Below are positions 26,734 to 35,128 of a stretch of DNA of 64,000 nucleotides, in pieces. The position numbers were made by a program, and so were the translations under genes. The notes beneath the pieces were generated by a model. The model had not been told where the DNA came from, searched no databases, and saw nothing but the letters and a program-made list of their open reading frames with translations. Where the stretch lies: the NCBI RefSeq assembly GCF_050107715.1, contig NZ_JBNILN010000016.1, forward strand, positions 1 to 64,000, in the 5' to 3' direction. The stretch comes from Metabacillus_B sp050107715 (GTDB taxonomy: Bacteria > Bacillota > Bacilli > Bacillales > Bacillaceae). The first letter of the stretch is position 1, and each line of letters opens with the position of its first letter.

Positions 26734-26762
26734 ATATTATTATGTCACATTGTATTCGTCAA
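26734..26762 (-). promoter_or_regulatory. SR1 promoter
   Basis: On the minus strand TTGACG, a 17-nt spacer and TAATAT form a strong sigma-A promoter. Transcription should start near 26727. Confidence 0.8.
26739..26749 (-). promoter_or_regulatory. CcpN-type operator, proximal
   Basis: TGTGACATAAT fits the CcpN consensus TRTGHYATAYW at 10 of 11 positions and overlaps the spacer and -10 box. CcpN represses SR1, gapB and pckA when glucose is present in B. subtilis. Confidence 0.7.
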
Positions 26763-26770
26763 GTAGAAAA

Positions 26771-26781
26771 AGTATGTCACA
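26771..26781 (-). promoter_or_regulatory. CcpN-type operator, distal
   Basis: TGTGACATACT matches TRTGHYATAYW at every position. It is a direct repeat of the proximal box, 32 nt (about three helical turns) away, consistent with the cooperative binding known for CcpN. Confidence 0.75.
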
Positions 26782-26936
26782 TTTGATTTTTTTGGGGTCC
26801 TAAATAAACCAATTTTGGATGCGATGGCTCAATGAGGCTCGGGGCTAAACTATGAAGAAAGAATGGACCATCTCTCCTGGTATATCCTATATAATAGAAG
26901 GAATCAGATTATTCAAACAAACGGGGAGGATTTCTG

Positions 26937-27311
26937 ATGAAGCATGCGAGTATTGTTTTAAAAAGCCAGACTGAAATTTCTTTAAGCGATATCAAGAGTC
27001 TGATCGGTTATTATAGGGAGATTACAGAAAAAACCGGCCAGCAGCTTGGGTGGGAATACGGCTCATCTGCATTTCCTTATCACATATCTGAGCAGAATGA
27101 TAAACTGATGGTGCTGGAAAGCAGTGAGCGGGGTTTTCATCAAATCTTTATTGGTCTTGCTAATGGGGAGCCAGCTGTCATTCAATTTTATCTTCCTGAG
27201 AATTCAGCACATGGGGATAAGGCAAAGGCAAATGAATTGTGTAAGTTTTTTGCCCGGAAACTGGGAGCGGAACTTCATCTCTTCAGCGGAAAAGTAATGA
27301 GGTTCGGCTGA
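26937..27311 (+). CDS. Small conserved protein, DUF1885-like
   Basis: A 124-aa soluble alpha/beta protein. Features are an N-terminal strand-helix (SIVLKSQTEISLSDIKSL), a central GWEYGSSAFPYHI, and an Ala/Lys-rich C-terminal helix ending in a beta strand. From memory the size and pattern resemble the DUF1885 family of bacilli, which has a structure but no function; I could not verify this. GGGGAGGA is 6 nt upstream of the ATG, and a TATAAT (26890-26895) lies about 40 nt upstream. Confidence 0.65.
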   Translation: MKHASIVLKSQTEISLSDIKSLIGYYREITEKTGQQLGWEYGSSAFPYHISEQNDKLMVLESSERGFHQIFIGLANGEPAVIQFYLPENSAHGDKAKANELCKFFARKLGAELHLFSGKVMRFG

Positions 27312-27361
27312 GAAATCCTATATTCCGACAAAGTATATAACGATCTGCCGAATAATTTATG

Positions 27362-27393
27362 CCCGGATACCATCATTCGGGTTTATTTTTTTT
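27362..27393 (+). terminator. Terminator after the DUF1885-like gene
   Basis: The stem CCCGGAT/ATTCGGG is followed by a run of T residues. Confidence 0.8.
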
Positions 27394-27416
27394 TGATATA
27401 GGCTAAATATCATATG

Positions 27417-27516
27417 CAATGTTTCATATTTTACAGTTTAAAGATGCGTTAGACTGTATAGATTGAACTGTGATGCTTCAAACTAATCTCAGGACATGTT
27501 ACAATATGAAACGTTG
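27417..27516. promoter_or_regulatory. Paired operator-like sites around the BCCT gene promoter
   Basis: CAATGTTTCATATT (27417-27430) and AATATGAAACGTTG (27503-27516) are inverted copies of one 14-bp word with one mismatch, 72 nt apart. The second overlaps TACAAT (27500-27505), the likely -10 box (TTCAAA at 27477-27482, spacer 17). The arrangement suggests a repressor binding two sites. The regulator is unknown; osmotic or choline-responsive repressors act on such transporter genes elsewhere. Confidence 0.4.
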
Positions 27517-27555
27517 TGTTTATAACACAGACTAAGATAAAAGGAGCTGATGCGT

Positions 27556-29112
27556 ATGAAACGCGTAACACCTGTATTTACTGTTTCACTGATCGTCTCC
27601 GCTCTGTTTATCTTATGGGGAGTCTTACCCGATAGTTTTTTGGGCAATTTCACTCTCTCTAAGGTTACAGCAGCAGTGCACGGTTTTATTATTGAGAAGT
27701 TTGGCTGGTTTTATCTTCTCACGGCAACATTCTTTCTGATTTTCGCTTTAGGCCTTATCTTTACTAAGTACGGGAACATTAAGCTTGGAAAAGACGACGA
27801 TAAACCTGAATACTCGTACATATCATGGTTCGCCATGCTGTTCAGTGCCGGCATGGGGATCGGCTTAGTTTTCTGGGGAGCTGCAGAACCATTAAATCAT
27901 TATATGACACCTCCTCTCGGAGAAGGCGGTACAGATGAAGCAGCCAGAGGAGCTCTCAGGTACTCATTCTTTCATTGGGGATTGCACCCGTGGGGTATTT
28001 ACTCTGTAATCGCACTCGCCTTAGCTTATTTCACCTTCAGAAAAGGCCAGAATGGAGTCATCAGCAAAACGCTTGAGCCATTGATTGGGAAAAGATCTGA
28101 AGGCGGCTTCGGAATCCTCATTAATTTTGTTGCTGTTTTCGCAACGATTTTTGGAGTTGCCACTTCCTTAGGGTTAGGGGCCACTCAAATTTCCGGCGGG
28201 GTTTCACACGTATTCCCGGTCATCCAGAACAATTTGACCACACAGCTTATCATTATTGCGATTGTAACGGTTCTATTCACAATATCCGCCCAAACCGGAC
28301 TTGATAAAGGTATTAAATATTTGAGCAACCTGAATGTCATTTTAGCCATTCTTCTTATGGCTGCACTTTTATTCATCGGACCTACTAATTTTATAATGGA
28401 CTTCTTTGTTACAACTTTGGGAGGCTATATCCAAAACCTTCCCGCACAAAGCTTTAGACTGCTTCCTTTCCAGGAAGAAAATACATGGATTCAGGATTGG
28501 ACATTGTTCTATTGGGCCTGGTGGATTTCTTGGGCGCCATTCGTTGGTACATTTATTGCCAGGGTGTCAAAAGGAAGAACCATCCGTGAATTCGTTATTG
28601 GAGTTCTAGCTGTCCCGACAATATTTGGAGCATTATGGTTTTCTGTATTCGGAGGCTCAGCGATCTACCTTGAGCATTTCCAAAACGTGAATCTTGTTGA
28701 AGCGATGACAGAAGGCGGTACAGAGATTGCTTTGTTTGAAACTCTCAGCAACTTTCCGCTGGGTACAGTATTATCCCTGCTCGCTATTTTCCTGATTGCT
28801 ACATTCTTTATTACTTCTGCCGATTCAGCTACATTCGTACTGGGCATGCAGACTACGAACGGTGATTTGAATCCAAAGAATTCAGTTAAACTTGTATGGG
28901 GCATTATCCAATCAAGTATTGCTGCCATCCTTTTGTTTACAGGAGGATTGGAGGCTCTTCAGACAGCATCCATAATAGCAGCACTGCCATTTGCGATTAT
29001 TATGATCATGATGGTGTTCTCTCTGGCCAAATCATTACGCAAAGAAAAGGTTATGATATACAAGCCAGTCGATAAAGAGACATTAGATAAATTAGATAAA
29101 AATGAAACATAA
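27556..29112 (+). CDS. opuD: BCCT-family glycine betaine transporter (OpuD type)
   Basis: A 518-aa sodium-coupled uptake carrier for osmoprotectant trimethylammonium compounds, with 12 predicted membrane segments. The Gly-rich MGIGLVFWGAAEPL segment in the third helix and the aromatic signature FYWAWWISWAPFVGTFIAR in the eighth helix (about residue 315) are diagnostic for BCCT carriers. Regulatory soluble tails are short. Substrate preference (betaine versus choline or ectoine) is not certain. The second ATG is chosen, being 9 nt after AAGGAG. Confidence 0.88.
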   Translation: MKRVTPVFTVSLIVSALFILWGVLPDSFLGNFTLSKVTAAVHGFIIEKFGWFYLLTATFFLIFALGLIFTKYGNIKLGKDDDKPEYSYISWFAMLFSAGMGIGLVFWGAAEPLNHYMTPPLGEGGTDEAARGALRYSFFHWGLHPWGIYSVIALALAYFTFRKGQNGVISKTLEPLIGKRSEGGFGILINFVAVFATIFGVATSLGLGATQISGGVSHVFPVIQNNLTTQLIIIAIVTVLFTISAQTGLDKGIKYLSNLNVILAILLMAALLFIGPTNFIMDFFVTTLGGYIQNLPAQSFRLLPFQEENTWIQDWTLFYWAWWISWAPFVGTFIARVSKGRTIREFVIGVLAVPTIFGALWFSVFGGSAIYLEHFQNVNLVEAMTEGGTEIALFETLSNFPLGTVLSLLAIFLIATFFITSADSATFVLGMQTTNGDLNPKNSVKLVWGIIQSSIAAILLFTGGLEALQTASIIAALPFAIIMIMMVFSLAKSLRKEKVMIYKPVDKETLDKLDKNET

Positions 29113-29120
29113 TTCCTCTT

Positions 29121-29150
29121 CCCTCCGTCTTACTAGCGGAGGGTTTTATT
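29121..29150 (+). terminator. BCCT gene terminator
   Basis: The stem CCCTCCG/CGGAGGG is followed by TTTTATTT. Confidence 0.85.
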
Positions 29151-29280
29151 TAATCTTTATTTATTGAAAATTCAATTTATCATTTGAGTAACATTTTGAT
29201 GACATGATCTAGAACATGAAAACAGTATGGTAAAATGGGATTAATTTGATAGGTCTTTCTGGGCCTCGGGAGGGAAAATT

Positions 29281-29679
29281 GTGTTCACAGACAGAATGCT
29301 TCAGTTCAATCGGATCCTTCTTGCCGCCTTGATTGGACCCGTTCTAATTCTCTCTTCCTGCACATTCCCGGGAGTCATTTCCCAGACTGCAGTCCCCCCT
29401 GTTCATTCAAAAGAAAAGGTTATTCTTTTCTTCTCGGATGAAAAGAAAATAGAGGAGGAAGAGCAGTACTATGATGCGCTGCTTGCTATAAAGGACAAGT
29501 ATCCTGCGGAGTATAAGAAAATGAGGATTTATCAGGAGGAGCAAAAAAATCCTTACGGAGTAAGCACTTATCCTGCTTTAATGATCATGGAAAATCACGA
29601 AATTGTTGTAAGAATTGAAGGAATAGTGAATAGCAAGGATGAAATACTTGCTCCAATCAAAAAAGCATTGAGTCCATAG
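29281..29679 (+). CDS. slp: Small peptidoglycan-associated lipoprotein-like protein
   Basis: A 132-aa lipoprotein. The signal ends in LILSSC (Cys about 27). The mature part resembles a thioredoxin-like fold: KEKVILFFSDEK strand, an acidic helix, then a YGVSTYPALMIM segment with the cis-Pro region typical of thioredoxins. It lacks a CxxC. Its location beside pdhD corresponds to slp of B. subtilis. The start is GTG after GGGAGGG. Function unknown. Confidence 0.75.
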   Translation: MFTDRMLQFNRILLAALIGPVLILSSCTFPGVISQTAVPPVHSKEKVILFFSDEKKIEEEEQYYDALLAIKDKYPAEYKKMRIYQEEQKNPYGVSTYPALMIMENHEIVVRIEGIVNSKDEILAPIKKALSP

Positions 29680-29680
29680 A

Positions 29681-29711
29681 AAAAACCTCCGCAAGAGCGG
29701 AGGTTTTTTTG
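29681..29711. terminator. Bidirectional terminator between slp and pdhD
   Basis: The stem AAAAACCTCCG/CGGAGGTTTTT lies between convergent genes, abutting the pdhD stop. Confidence 0.92.
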
Positions 29712-31124
29712 TTATTTTACGATGTGGATCGGGCTTCCAAGAGCAACTTCTGCTGCTTCCATTGTAATTTCTCCCAAAGTAGGGTGAGCATGAATGGTCA
29801 TAGCGATATCTTCAGCAGTCATGCCGGATTCAATGGCAAGACCAAGTTCAGAGATCATATCAGAAGCGTTTGCACCAGCAATTTGAGCTCCGATTACAAT
29901 TCCGTCCTCTTTAGTCGTCACGAGCTTCATGAAACCGTCTGTCTCGTTAAGTGACAGGGCACGTCCATTCGCTGCGAATGGGAATTTAGCCGCAGTTACT
30001 TCAAGTCCTTCTTCTTTAGCCTGAGCTTCTGTATAGCCTACAGTAGCCAGCTCTGGCTCAGAGAAGACCACAGCTGGAATTCCAAGATAATCGATTTCGG
30101 CCGGCTCGCCTGCGATCACTTCTGCAGCTATTTTGCCTTCGTAGGATGCCTTATGTGCAAGAGGCGGCCCTTCTACGATATCACCGATTGCAAAAATGTT
30201 GGAAACGCTTGTGCGGCACTGCTTGTCAATTTTGATAACGCCGCGGTCACTCATTTCAACACCAACCTGCTCAAGGCCAAGCTCATCAGTGTTCGGACGG
30301 CGGCCTACCGTTACCAATACGTAATCCGCTTCGACTGTTTGCTCTTCGCCTTTCACTTCAAATGTTACTTTCACGCCATTTTCTGTTTCTTCAACAGATT
30401 TAGCCATCGCTTTTGTATGAATGTCAACGTTCCCTTTTTTCTTCAGGTTGCGTTTAACCAGTGAGCTCATTTGTTTCTCAAAGCCCATTAAAATATCATC
30501 CAAAGCTTCAATGATGGTTACTTCAGTACCAAAGTTAGCATAAGCCGTTCCAAGCTCCGTACCGATGTAGCCTCCGCCGATTACAACCAGTTTCTTTGGA
30601 ACATCTTTAAGAGCAAGAGCCCCGGTAGAATGGATGACACGGTCAGAGTACTTGAATGCTGGAAGTTCGATTGGACGGGAACCCGTCGCAATGATTGCAT
30701 TTTTAAACTTATAAGTTTGGGAAGAATTATCATCCATTACTTTAATGGACTCTCCATCTACGAAGTATGCTTCTCCGCGGACGATTTCTACTTTGTTTCC
30801 TTTTAGAAGGCCTTCAACACCGCTTGTAAGCTTGTTGACAACACTGCCTTTCCACTCTTGGACCTTTGTAAAATCAACTTTTACGTTTTCAGCCGTGATT
30901 CCCATGTCTTCGGAATGCTTAGCATTTTCGAAGCGGTGGCCAGCTGAGATCAATGCTTTGGAAGGAATACAACCAACGTTCAGGCAAACTCCGCCTAAAG
31001 TTCCTTTTTCAACGATTGTAACTTTTTGTCCTAGCTGTGCAGCGCGGATGGCGGCTACATAGCCGCCAGGTCCCGCACCAATGACAAGAGTGTCTGTCTC
31101 AATAGGGAAATCTCCTACTACCAT
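29712..31124 (-). CDS. pdhD: Dihydrolipoamide dehydrogenase (E3)
   Basis: A 470-aa flavoprotein that reoxidises the dihydrolipoyl group of E2 and makes NADH. The FAD-binding VIGAGPGGYVAAIRAA (about residue 15), redox-active disulfide GGVCLNVGCIPSK (about residue 43), NAD-binding VIGGGYIGTELG and catalytic His-Glu HAHPTLGE near the C-terminus are all intact. It lies 3 nt after pdhC. It is the last gene of the operon and also serves other 2-oxoacid complexes in bacilli. Confidence 0.98.
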   Translation of the reverse strand: MVVGDFPIETDTLVIGAGPGGYVAAIRAAQLGQKVTIVEKGTLGGVCLNVGCIPSKALISAGHRFENAKHSEDMGITAENVKVDFTKVQEWKGSVVNKLTSGVEGLLKGNKVEIVRGEAYFVDGESIKVMDDNSSQTYKFKNAIIATGSRPIELPAFKYSDRVIHSTGALALKDVPKKLVVIGGGYIGTELGTAYANFGTEVTIIEALDDILMGFEKQMSSLVKRNLKKKGNVDIHTKAMAKSVEETENGVKVTFEVKGEEQTVEADYVLVTVGRRPNTDELGLEQVGVEMSDRGVIKIDKQCRTSVSNIFAIGDIVEGPPLAHKASYEGKIAAEVIAGEPAEIDYLGIPAVVFSEPELATVGYTEAQAKEEGLEVTAAKFPFAANGRALSLNETDGFMKLVTTKEDGIVIGAQIAGANASDMISELGLAIESGMTAEDIAMTIHAHPTLGEITMEAAEVALGSPIHIVK

Positions 31125-31127
31125 TGA

Positions 31128-32483
31128 TTACGCCTCCATTAAAATAAGTTGTGGGTCATTCAGCAAACGCTTGATGTGGTTCATTGCATTTTGTGCAGTA
31201 GCACCATCAATCATACGGTGATCAAAGCTCAAGGATAGAGCAAGAACCGGAGCTACAACGATTTCTCCATCGCGTACAACAGCTTTTTCAGCAATGCGGC
31301 CAATTCCAAGGATTGCAACCTCAGGGTGGTTGATTACTGGTGTAAACCATTGTCCGCCGGCAGAACCGATGTTAGAGATTGTGCAGGATGCACCTTTCAT
31401 TTCGGCACCGGAAAGTTTACCGTCGCGCGCTTTAACTGCAAGCTGGTTGATCTCATCAGAGATTTCAAATACAGATTTGCGGTCAGCATTTTTAACAACT
31501 GGTACTAAAAGACCTTTTTCAGTGTCTGCAGCGATCCCGATGTTGTAATAGTGTTTCTGAACAATTTCGTCCGTGCTGTCATCTAGAGATGTATTAAGCA
31601 CTGGGAACTTCTTCAGCGCGGAAGTAAGAGCTTTCACAACGTACGGTAAATATGTTAACTTAATACCCTGGTCTGCCGCAACACCTTTAAACTTTTTGCG
31701 GTGTGCAACAAGCTCGGATACATCTATTTCATCCATTAGCGTAACGTGAGGAGCCGTATGCTTCGAGTTCACCATAGCTTTGGCAATCGCTCTTCTCATT
31801 CCGGACATCTTTTCACGGGTTTCAGGAAGCTCACCTTCCGGAATTGGTTGTGCAGCCGGTTTTGACTCTTGTTTAGATTCTTGTTTGCTTTCCTCTGCTG
31901 CTGGGGCTTCTGCCGGCTTCGCAGCTCCGCCTTTGCCGAATGCATCGATATCTTCTTTAGATACGCGGCCATTTTTGCCGGATCCGTTTACTTGACGGAT
32001 ATCAATTCCTTGCTCGCGTGCATATTTACGCACAGATGGCATAGCTACAATGCGTTTATTTGGGTCAGCTTCAACCTGATCCTGGCTTCCTGCACCTGTT
32101 TCGTCAGCAGGTTCCTGCTTTGGAGCTTCTTCTTTTTTCACATCTTGGCCCGCTTCACCTGTTGATTGAACCTGAGCCTCAGTTTTTTCTTCTTTCTTCT
32201 CATCGCTTCCATGATCGTCACCTTTAAACTTAAGGTTTTCGTAGCCTGGAGCGTCAAAAGTGATTAGAGTTTGTCCAACAGTTGCAACTGTTCCCTCTTC
32301 TACTTTAAGTTCTACTACTTTTCCTTTTACAGGAGAAGGAATTTCAACGACTGCTTTATCATTTTGCACTTCTGCCAGTACGTCGTCCTCTTCAATTTCG
32401 TCACCTGGCTTAACAAACCATTTTACGATCTCGCCTTCATGGATTCCTTCACCGATATCCGGCATTTTAAATTCGAATGACAC
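31128..32483 (-). CDS. pdhC: Pyruvate dehydrogenase E2, dihydrolipoyl acetyltransferase
   Basis: Core acyltransferase (451 aa) of the complex. One lipoyl domain carries the lipoylated Lys in EVQNDKAVVEIPSP (about residue 43). A charged Ala/Pro/Gln-rich linker (about 85-135) comes next, then the peripheral subunit-binding domain (PSVRKYAREQGIDIRQVNGS), a second Glu/Lys/Ala linker, and the catalytic domain with SFDHRMIDGA. The start is GTG with GGGAGG upstream. A hairpin lies between it and pdhB. Confidence 0.98.
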   Translation of the reverse strand: MSFEFKMPDIGEGIHEGEIVKWFVKPGDEIEEDDVLAEVQNDKAVVEIPSPVKGKVVELKVEEGTVATVGQTLITFDAPGYENLKFKGDDHGSDEKKEEKTEAQVQSTGEAGQDVKKEEAPKQEPADETGAGSQDQVEADPNKRIVAMPSVRKYAREQGIDIRQVNGSGKNGRVSKEDIDAFGKGGAAKPAEAPAAEESKQESKQESKPAAQPIPEGELPETREKMSGMRRAIAKAMVNSKHTAPHVTLMDEIDVSELVAHRKKFKGVAADQGIKLTYLPYVVKALTSALKKFPVLNTSLDDSTDEIVQKHYYNIGIAADTEKGLLVPVVKNADRKSVFEISDEINQLAVKARDGKLSGAEMKGASCTISNIGSAGGQWFTPVINHPEVAILGIGRIAEKAVVRDGEIVVAPVLALSLSFDHRMIDGATAQNAMNHIKRLLNDPQLILMEA

Positions 32484-32522
32484 GGTTTTTCAACCTCCCA
32501 GTTTTGTGTGATTTGCTATGAA

Positions 32523-32555
32523 CGAAAAGAAACCAGCTTCACTGATTTCTTTTCG
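32523..32555 (-). other. Intercistronic hairpin between pdhB and pdhC
   Basis: The inverted repeat CGAAAAGAAA/TTTCTTTTCG has an inner CAG/CTG pair. It sits in the 94-nt pdhB-pdhC gap, the only long gap in the operon. No T-run follows, so it more likely marks mRNA processing or stability, or lies near an internal promoter, than a full terminator. Confidence 0.65.
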
Positions 32556-32577
32556 ATTGATGTTTCGTCCTGTTTGA

Positions 32578-33555
32578 TTAAAATTCCAAAACTTTTTTAG
32601 CTGTTTCAATTACATCCTTGTGGTTAGGCAGCCATACACCCTCTGCTTGAGAGAAAGGGAATACTGTATCAGAAGCTGTAACACGAAGAACAGGAGCTTC
32701 AAGGCTTAGGATAGCGCGGTCATTTATTTCAGCCACAACGTTTGCTCCTACGCCCGCTTGCTTTTGAGCTTCTTGAACAACGATTGCACGGCCTGTTTTC
32801 TCAACAGAAGCAATGATTGTATCGATATCCAGCGGCTGAACTGTACGAAGGTCAATAACCTCTACGGATTTGCCTTCTTTTTCAAGCTCTTCAGCTGCTT
32901 TAAGAGATTCATGAACCATTGCACCATACGTGATAATGGATAGATCTGTTCCTTCGCGTTTTACTTCAGCTTTGCCAAGTTCAATCGTATACTCTTCTTC
33001 AGGAACTTCCTGACGGAAAGAGCGGTAAAGCTTCATGTGCTCAAGGAAGATAACCGGGTCGTTATCACGAATAGCAGAAATCAAAAGGCCTTTTGCATCA
33101 TAAGGCGTTGAAGGAATAACCACTTTCAGACCAGGCTGTTGAGTCATAAGACCTTCCAGGCTGTCAGCATGCATTTCCGGAGTATGTACTCCTCCGCCAA
33201 ATGGGGAACGGATTGTGACAGGTGATGTCCATCTTCCGCCAGAACGGTAACGCATACGAGCCATTTGGCCGGAAATGGAATCCATTACTTCATATACAAA
33301 TCCGAAGAACTGAATTTCAGGTACTGGACGGTAGCCTTGAAGACCAAGTCCAAGTGCAAGTCCGCCGATTCCGGATTCTGCAAGCGGAGTATCGAATACA
33401 CGGTCTTCGCCAAATTCCTTCTGCAATCCTTCAGTCGCGCGGAAAACCCCGCCGTTTACGCCAACGTCTTCTCCAAATACTAGAACGTTTTCGTCATTTT
33501 TTAGTTCTGTGCGTAACGCATCAGTGATTGCCTGAATCATTGTCATTTGCGCCAT
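32578..33555 (-). CDS. pdhB: Pyruvate dehydrogenase E1 beta
   Basis: A 325-aa beta subunit of the thiamine-diphosphate-dependent E1. GEDVGVNGGVFRATEGL near the start, the ThDP-contacting Glu region in DTPLAESGIGGLALG (about residue 60) and PVIFLEHMKLYR are family hallmarks. With E1 alpha it decarboxylates pyruvate and acetylates the lipoyl group of E2. The ribosome site (GAAGGAG) lies within the end of pdhA; 3 nt separate the genes. Confidence 0.98.
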   Translation of the reverse strand: MAQMTMIQAITDALRTELKNDENVLVFGEDVGVNGGVFRATEGLQKEFGEDRVFDTPLAESGIGGLALGLGLQGYRPVPEIQFFGFVYEVMDSISGQMARMRYRSGGRWTSPVTIRSPFGGGVHTPEMHADSLEGLMTQQPGLKVVIPSTPYDAKGLLISAIRDNDPVIFLEHMKLYRSFRQEVPEEEYTIELGKAEVKREGTDLSIITYGAMVHESLKAAEELEKEGKSVEVIDLRTVQPLDIDTIIASVEKTGRAIVVQEAQKQAGVGANVVAEINDRAILSLEAPVLRVTASDTVFPFSQAEGVWLPNHKDVIETAKKVLEF

Positions 33556-33558
33556 GGC

Positions 33559-34674
33559 TTACTTCGACTCCTTCGCTTTATAAATTTCAAACTGCTCCTT
33601 GAGATTATTAGGCATTTCTTCGTACATAATGCCCATAAGGTCAGTTACTTTTTGTTTTGGATAATCGTCGGCTTTTTTGATTGCTTCTTTAATTTCTTCT
33701 TTCGCCTGTTCGATTACTTTGTTCTCTTCTTCCTCGCTCCAAAGCTTTTTGCCTTCTAGGAACTTACGGAAACGGACAAGAGGATCCTTTTCTTCCCACT
33801 CATTTTCAATGTCTTTTGTACGGTAGCGTGTCGGGTCATCCCCAGCCATTGTATGAGGGCCATAACGGAACGTAAGGGTTTCGATTAATGTTGGGCCTTC
33901 TCCGTCGATTGCACGTTTGCGCGCTTCAGCTGTAGCAGCATACACAGCAAGCGGGTCCATGCCGTCTACTTGAATCCCTACGATTCCTGCTGCAACTGCT
34001 TTCTGAGCAATTGTACGTGCAGCAGATTGTTTTTCAACCGGAGTAGAAATTGCATAGCGGTTGTTTTGCACAACGAAAATTGCAGGAGCCTTAAATGCTC
34101 CGGCAAAGTTAATTCCTTCATAGAAATCACCTTGTGAAGCTCCGCCGTCCCCAGTATATGTGATGGCAACTGCTTCTTTTCCACGCTTTTTCATTCCAAG
34201 CGCTACACCGGCTGTCTGGATGTATTGAGCTCCAATGATGATTTGAGGCGACAATGCATATACATCTTCAGGCATTTGGTTGCCGTGGAAATGTCCGCGG
34301 GAGAATAGGAACGCCTGATAAAGCGGAAGACCATGCCAAATGATTTGAGGCACATCACGGTAACCAGGAAGGATAAAGTCATCTTTTTCCAATGCAAAAT
34401 GGGAAGCAATCTGAGAAGCTTCCTGTCCGGCAGTCGGAGCATAGAAGCCAAGACGTCCCTGACGGTTAAGAGAAATTGAACGCTGATCAAGGATACGAGT
34501 ATATACCATACGGCGCATAAGCTCTTTCAATTGATCATCAGACAGATCCGGCATTGCCGCTTCATTCACGACTTCGCCTTTTTCATTTAAAATTTGTAAC
34601 GTTTGGAACTGCTCGGCAATCGCATCAAATTGCTTTTTGCCGTCTACAAGTGCAGATTTAGTTTTAGCAGCCAT
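33559..34674 (-). CDS. pdhA: Pyruvate dehydrogenase E1 alpha
   Basis: A 371-aa alpha subunit of E1. The ThDP/Mg motif starting GDGGASQGDFYEG and ending VVQNN (about residues 175-205) is complete. The phosphorylation-loop region (RYGPHTMAGDDPTRYRTK) is conserved as in other bacterial E1 alpha. The C-terminal tail is Glu/Lys-rich. The ATG follows GAGGTGACTTAG. It is the first gene of pdhABCD, behind a leader of about 225 nt. Confidence 0.98.
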   Translation of the reverse strand: MAAKTKSALVDGKKQFDAIAEQFQTLQILNEKGEVVNEAAMPDLSDDQLKELMRRMVYTRILDQRSISLNRQGRLGFYAPTAGQEASQIASHFALEKDDFILPGYRDVPQIIWHGLPLYQAFLFSRGHFHGNQMPEDVYALSPQIIIGAQYIQTAGVALGMKKRGKEAVAITYTGDGGASQGDFYEGINFAGAFKAPAIFVVQNNRYAISTPVEKQSAARTIAQKAVAAGIVGIQVDGMDPLAVYAATAEARKRAIDGEGPTLIETLTFRYGPHTMAGDDPTRYRTKDIENEWEEKDPLVRFRKFLEGKKLWSEEEENKVIEQAKEEIKEAIKKADDYPKQKVTDLMGIMYEEMPNNLKEQFEIYKAKESK

Positions 34675-34854
34675 CTAAGTCACCTCTTCCTTTCATTTAG
34701 ACAAATTTGATAGCAGAATGATACAAGTCATATACAGATTTAGGATACCCTAAATTAACTCACAGACACATTTTTTCAAATACATTCCACTACCATTTAC
34801 CACATTGGAGCAACTTAAAACTTTTATGTATGCAATATTTTAAGCTACAGAAAC

Positions 34855-34887
34855 TGTATTAATTTTATTACAGACAAAATTAATACA
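34855..34887. promoter_or_regulatory. Perfect 12-bp inverted repeat at the pdhA transcription start
   Basis: TGTATTAATTTT and AAAATTAATACA are perfect inverted copies with a 9-nt spacer. They begin about 13 nt downstream of the expected pdhA start point. Related TGTA..TACA words occur upstream of the promoter (35008-35019 and 35031-35040). It could be a roadblock operator or an RNA hairpin at the 5' end. Confidence 0.6.
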
Positions 34888-34906
34888 ATCCAATTATCAC
34901 AACCAT

Positions 34907-34935
34907 AGTTTACACCTCATAAAAATGGAAGTCAA
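34907..34935 (-). promoter_or_regulatory. pdhA promoter
   Basis: On the minus strand TTGACT, a 17-nt spacer and TAAACT form a good sigma-A promoter. It implies an untranslated leader of about 225 nt before pdhA. Confidence 0.75.
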
Positions 34936-35069
34936 TCGGTTTACATCAGGATTATTTCAGTATTAAAATGGAATTTGCTAATACCTTATTATGGAAATGA
35001 ATAAAACTGTATTAGTACAAAAACTATAACTGTACTACAATAGTAGCGTTTTCATTTTAAAAAACAAAA

Positions 35070-35122
35070 TGCCGGAGAAACCTCTGCAAACCTCGGAGTG
35101 TCTGCAGCCGTCTGTTCCGGCA
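35070..35122 (-). terminator. ykyA terminator
   Basis: TGCCGGA and TCCGGCA enclose a longer internal fold. TTTTGTTTTTT follows on the minus strand. Confidence 0.7.
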
Positions 35123-35128
35123 CAATCT

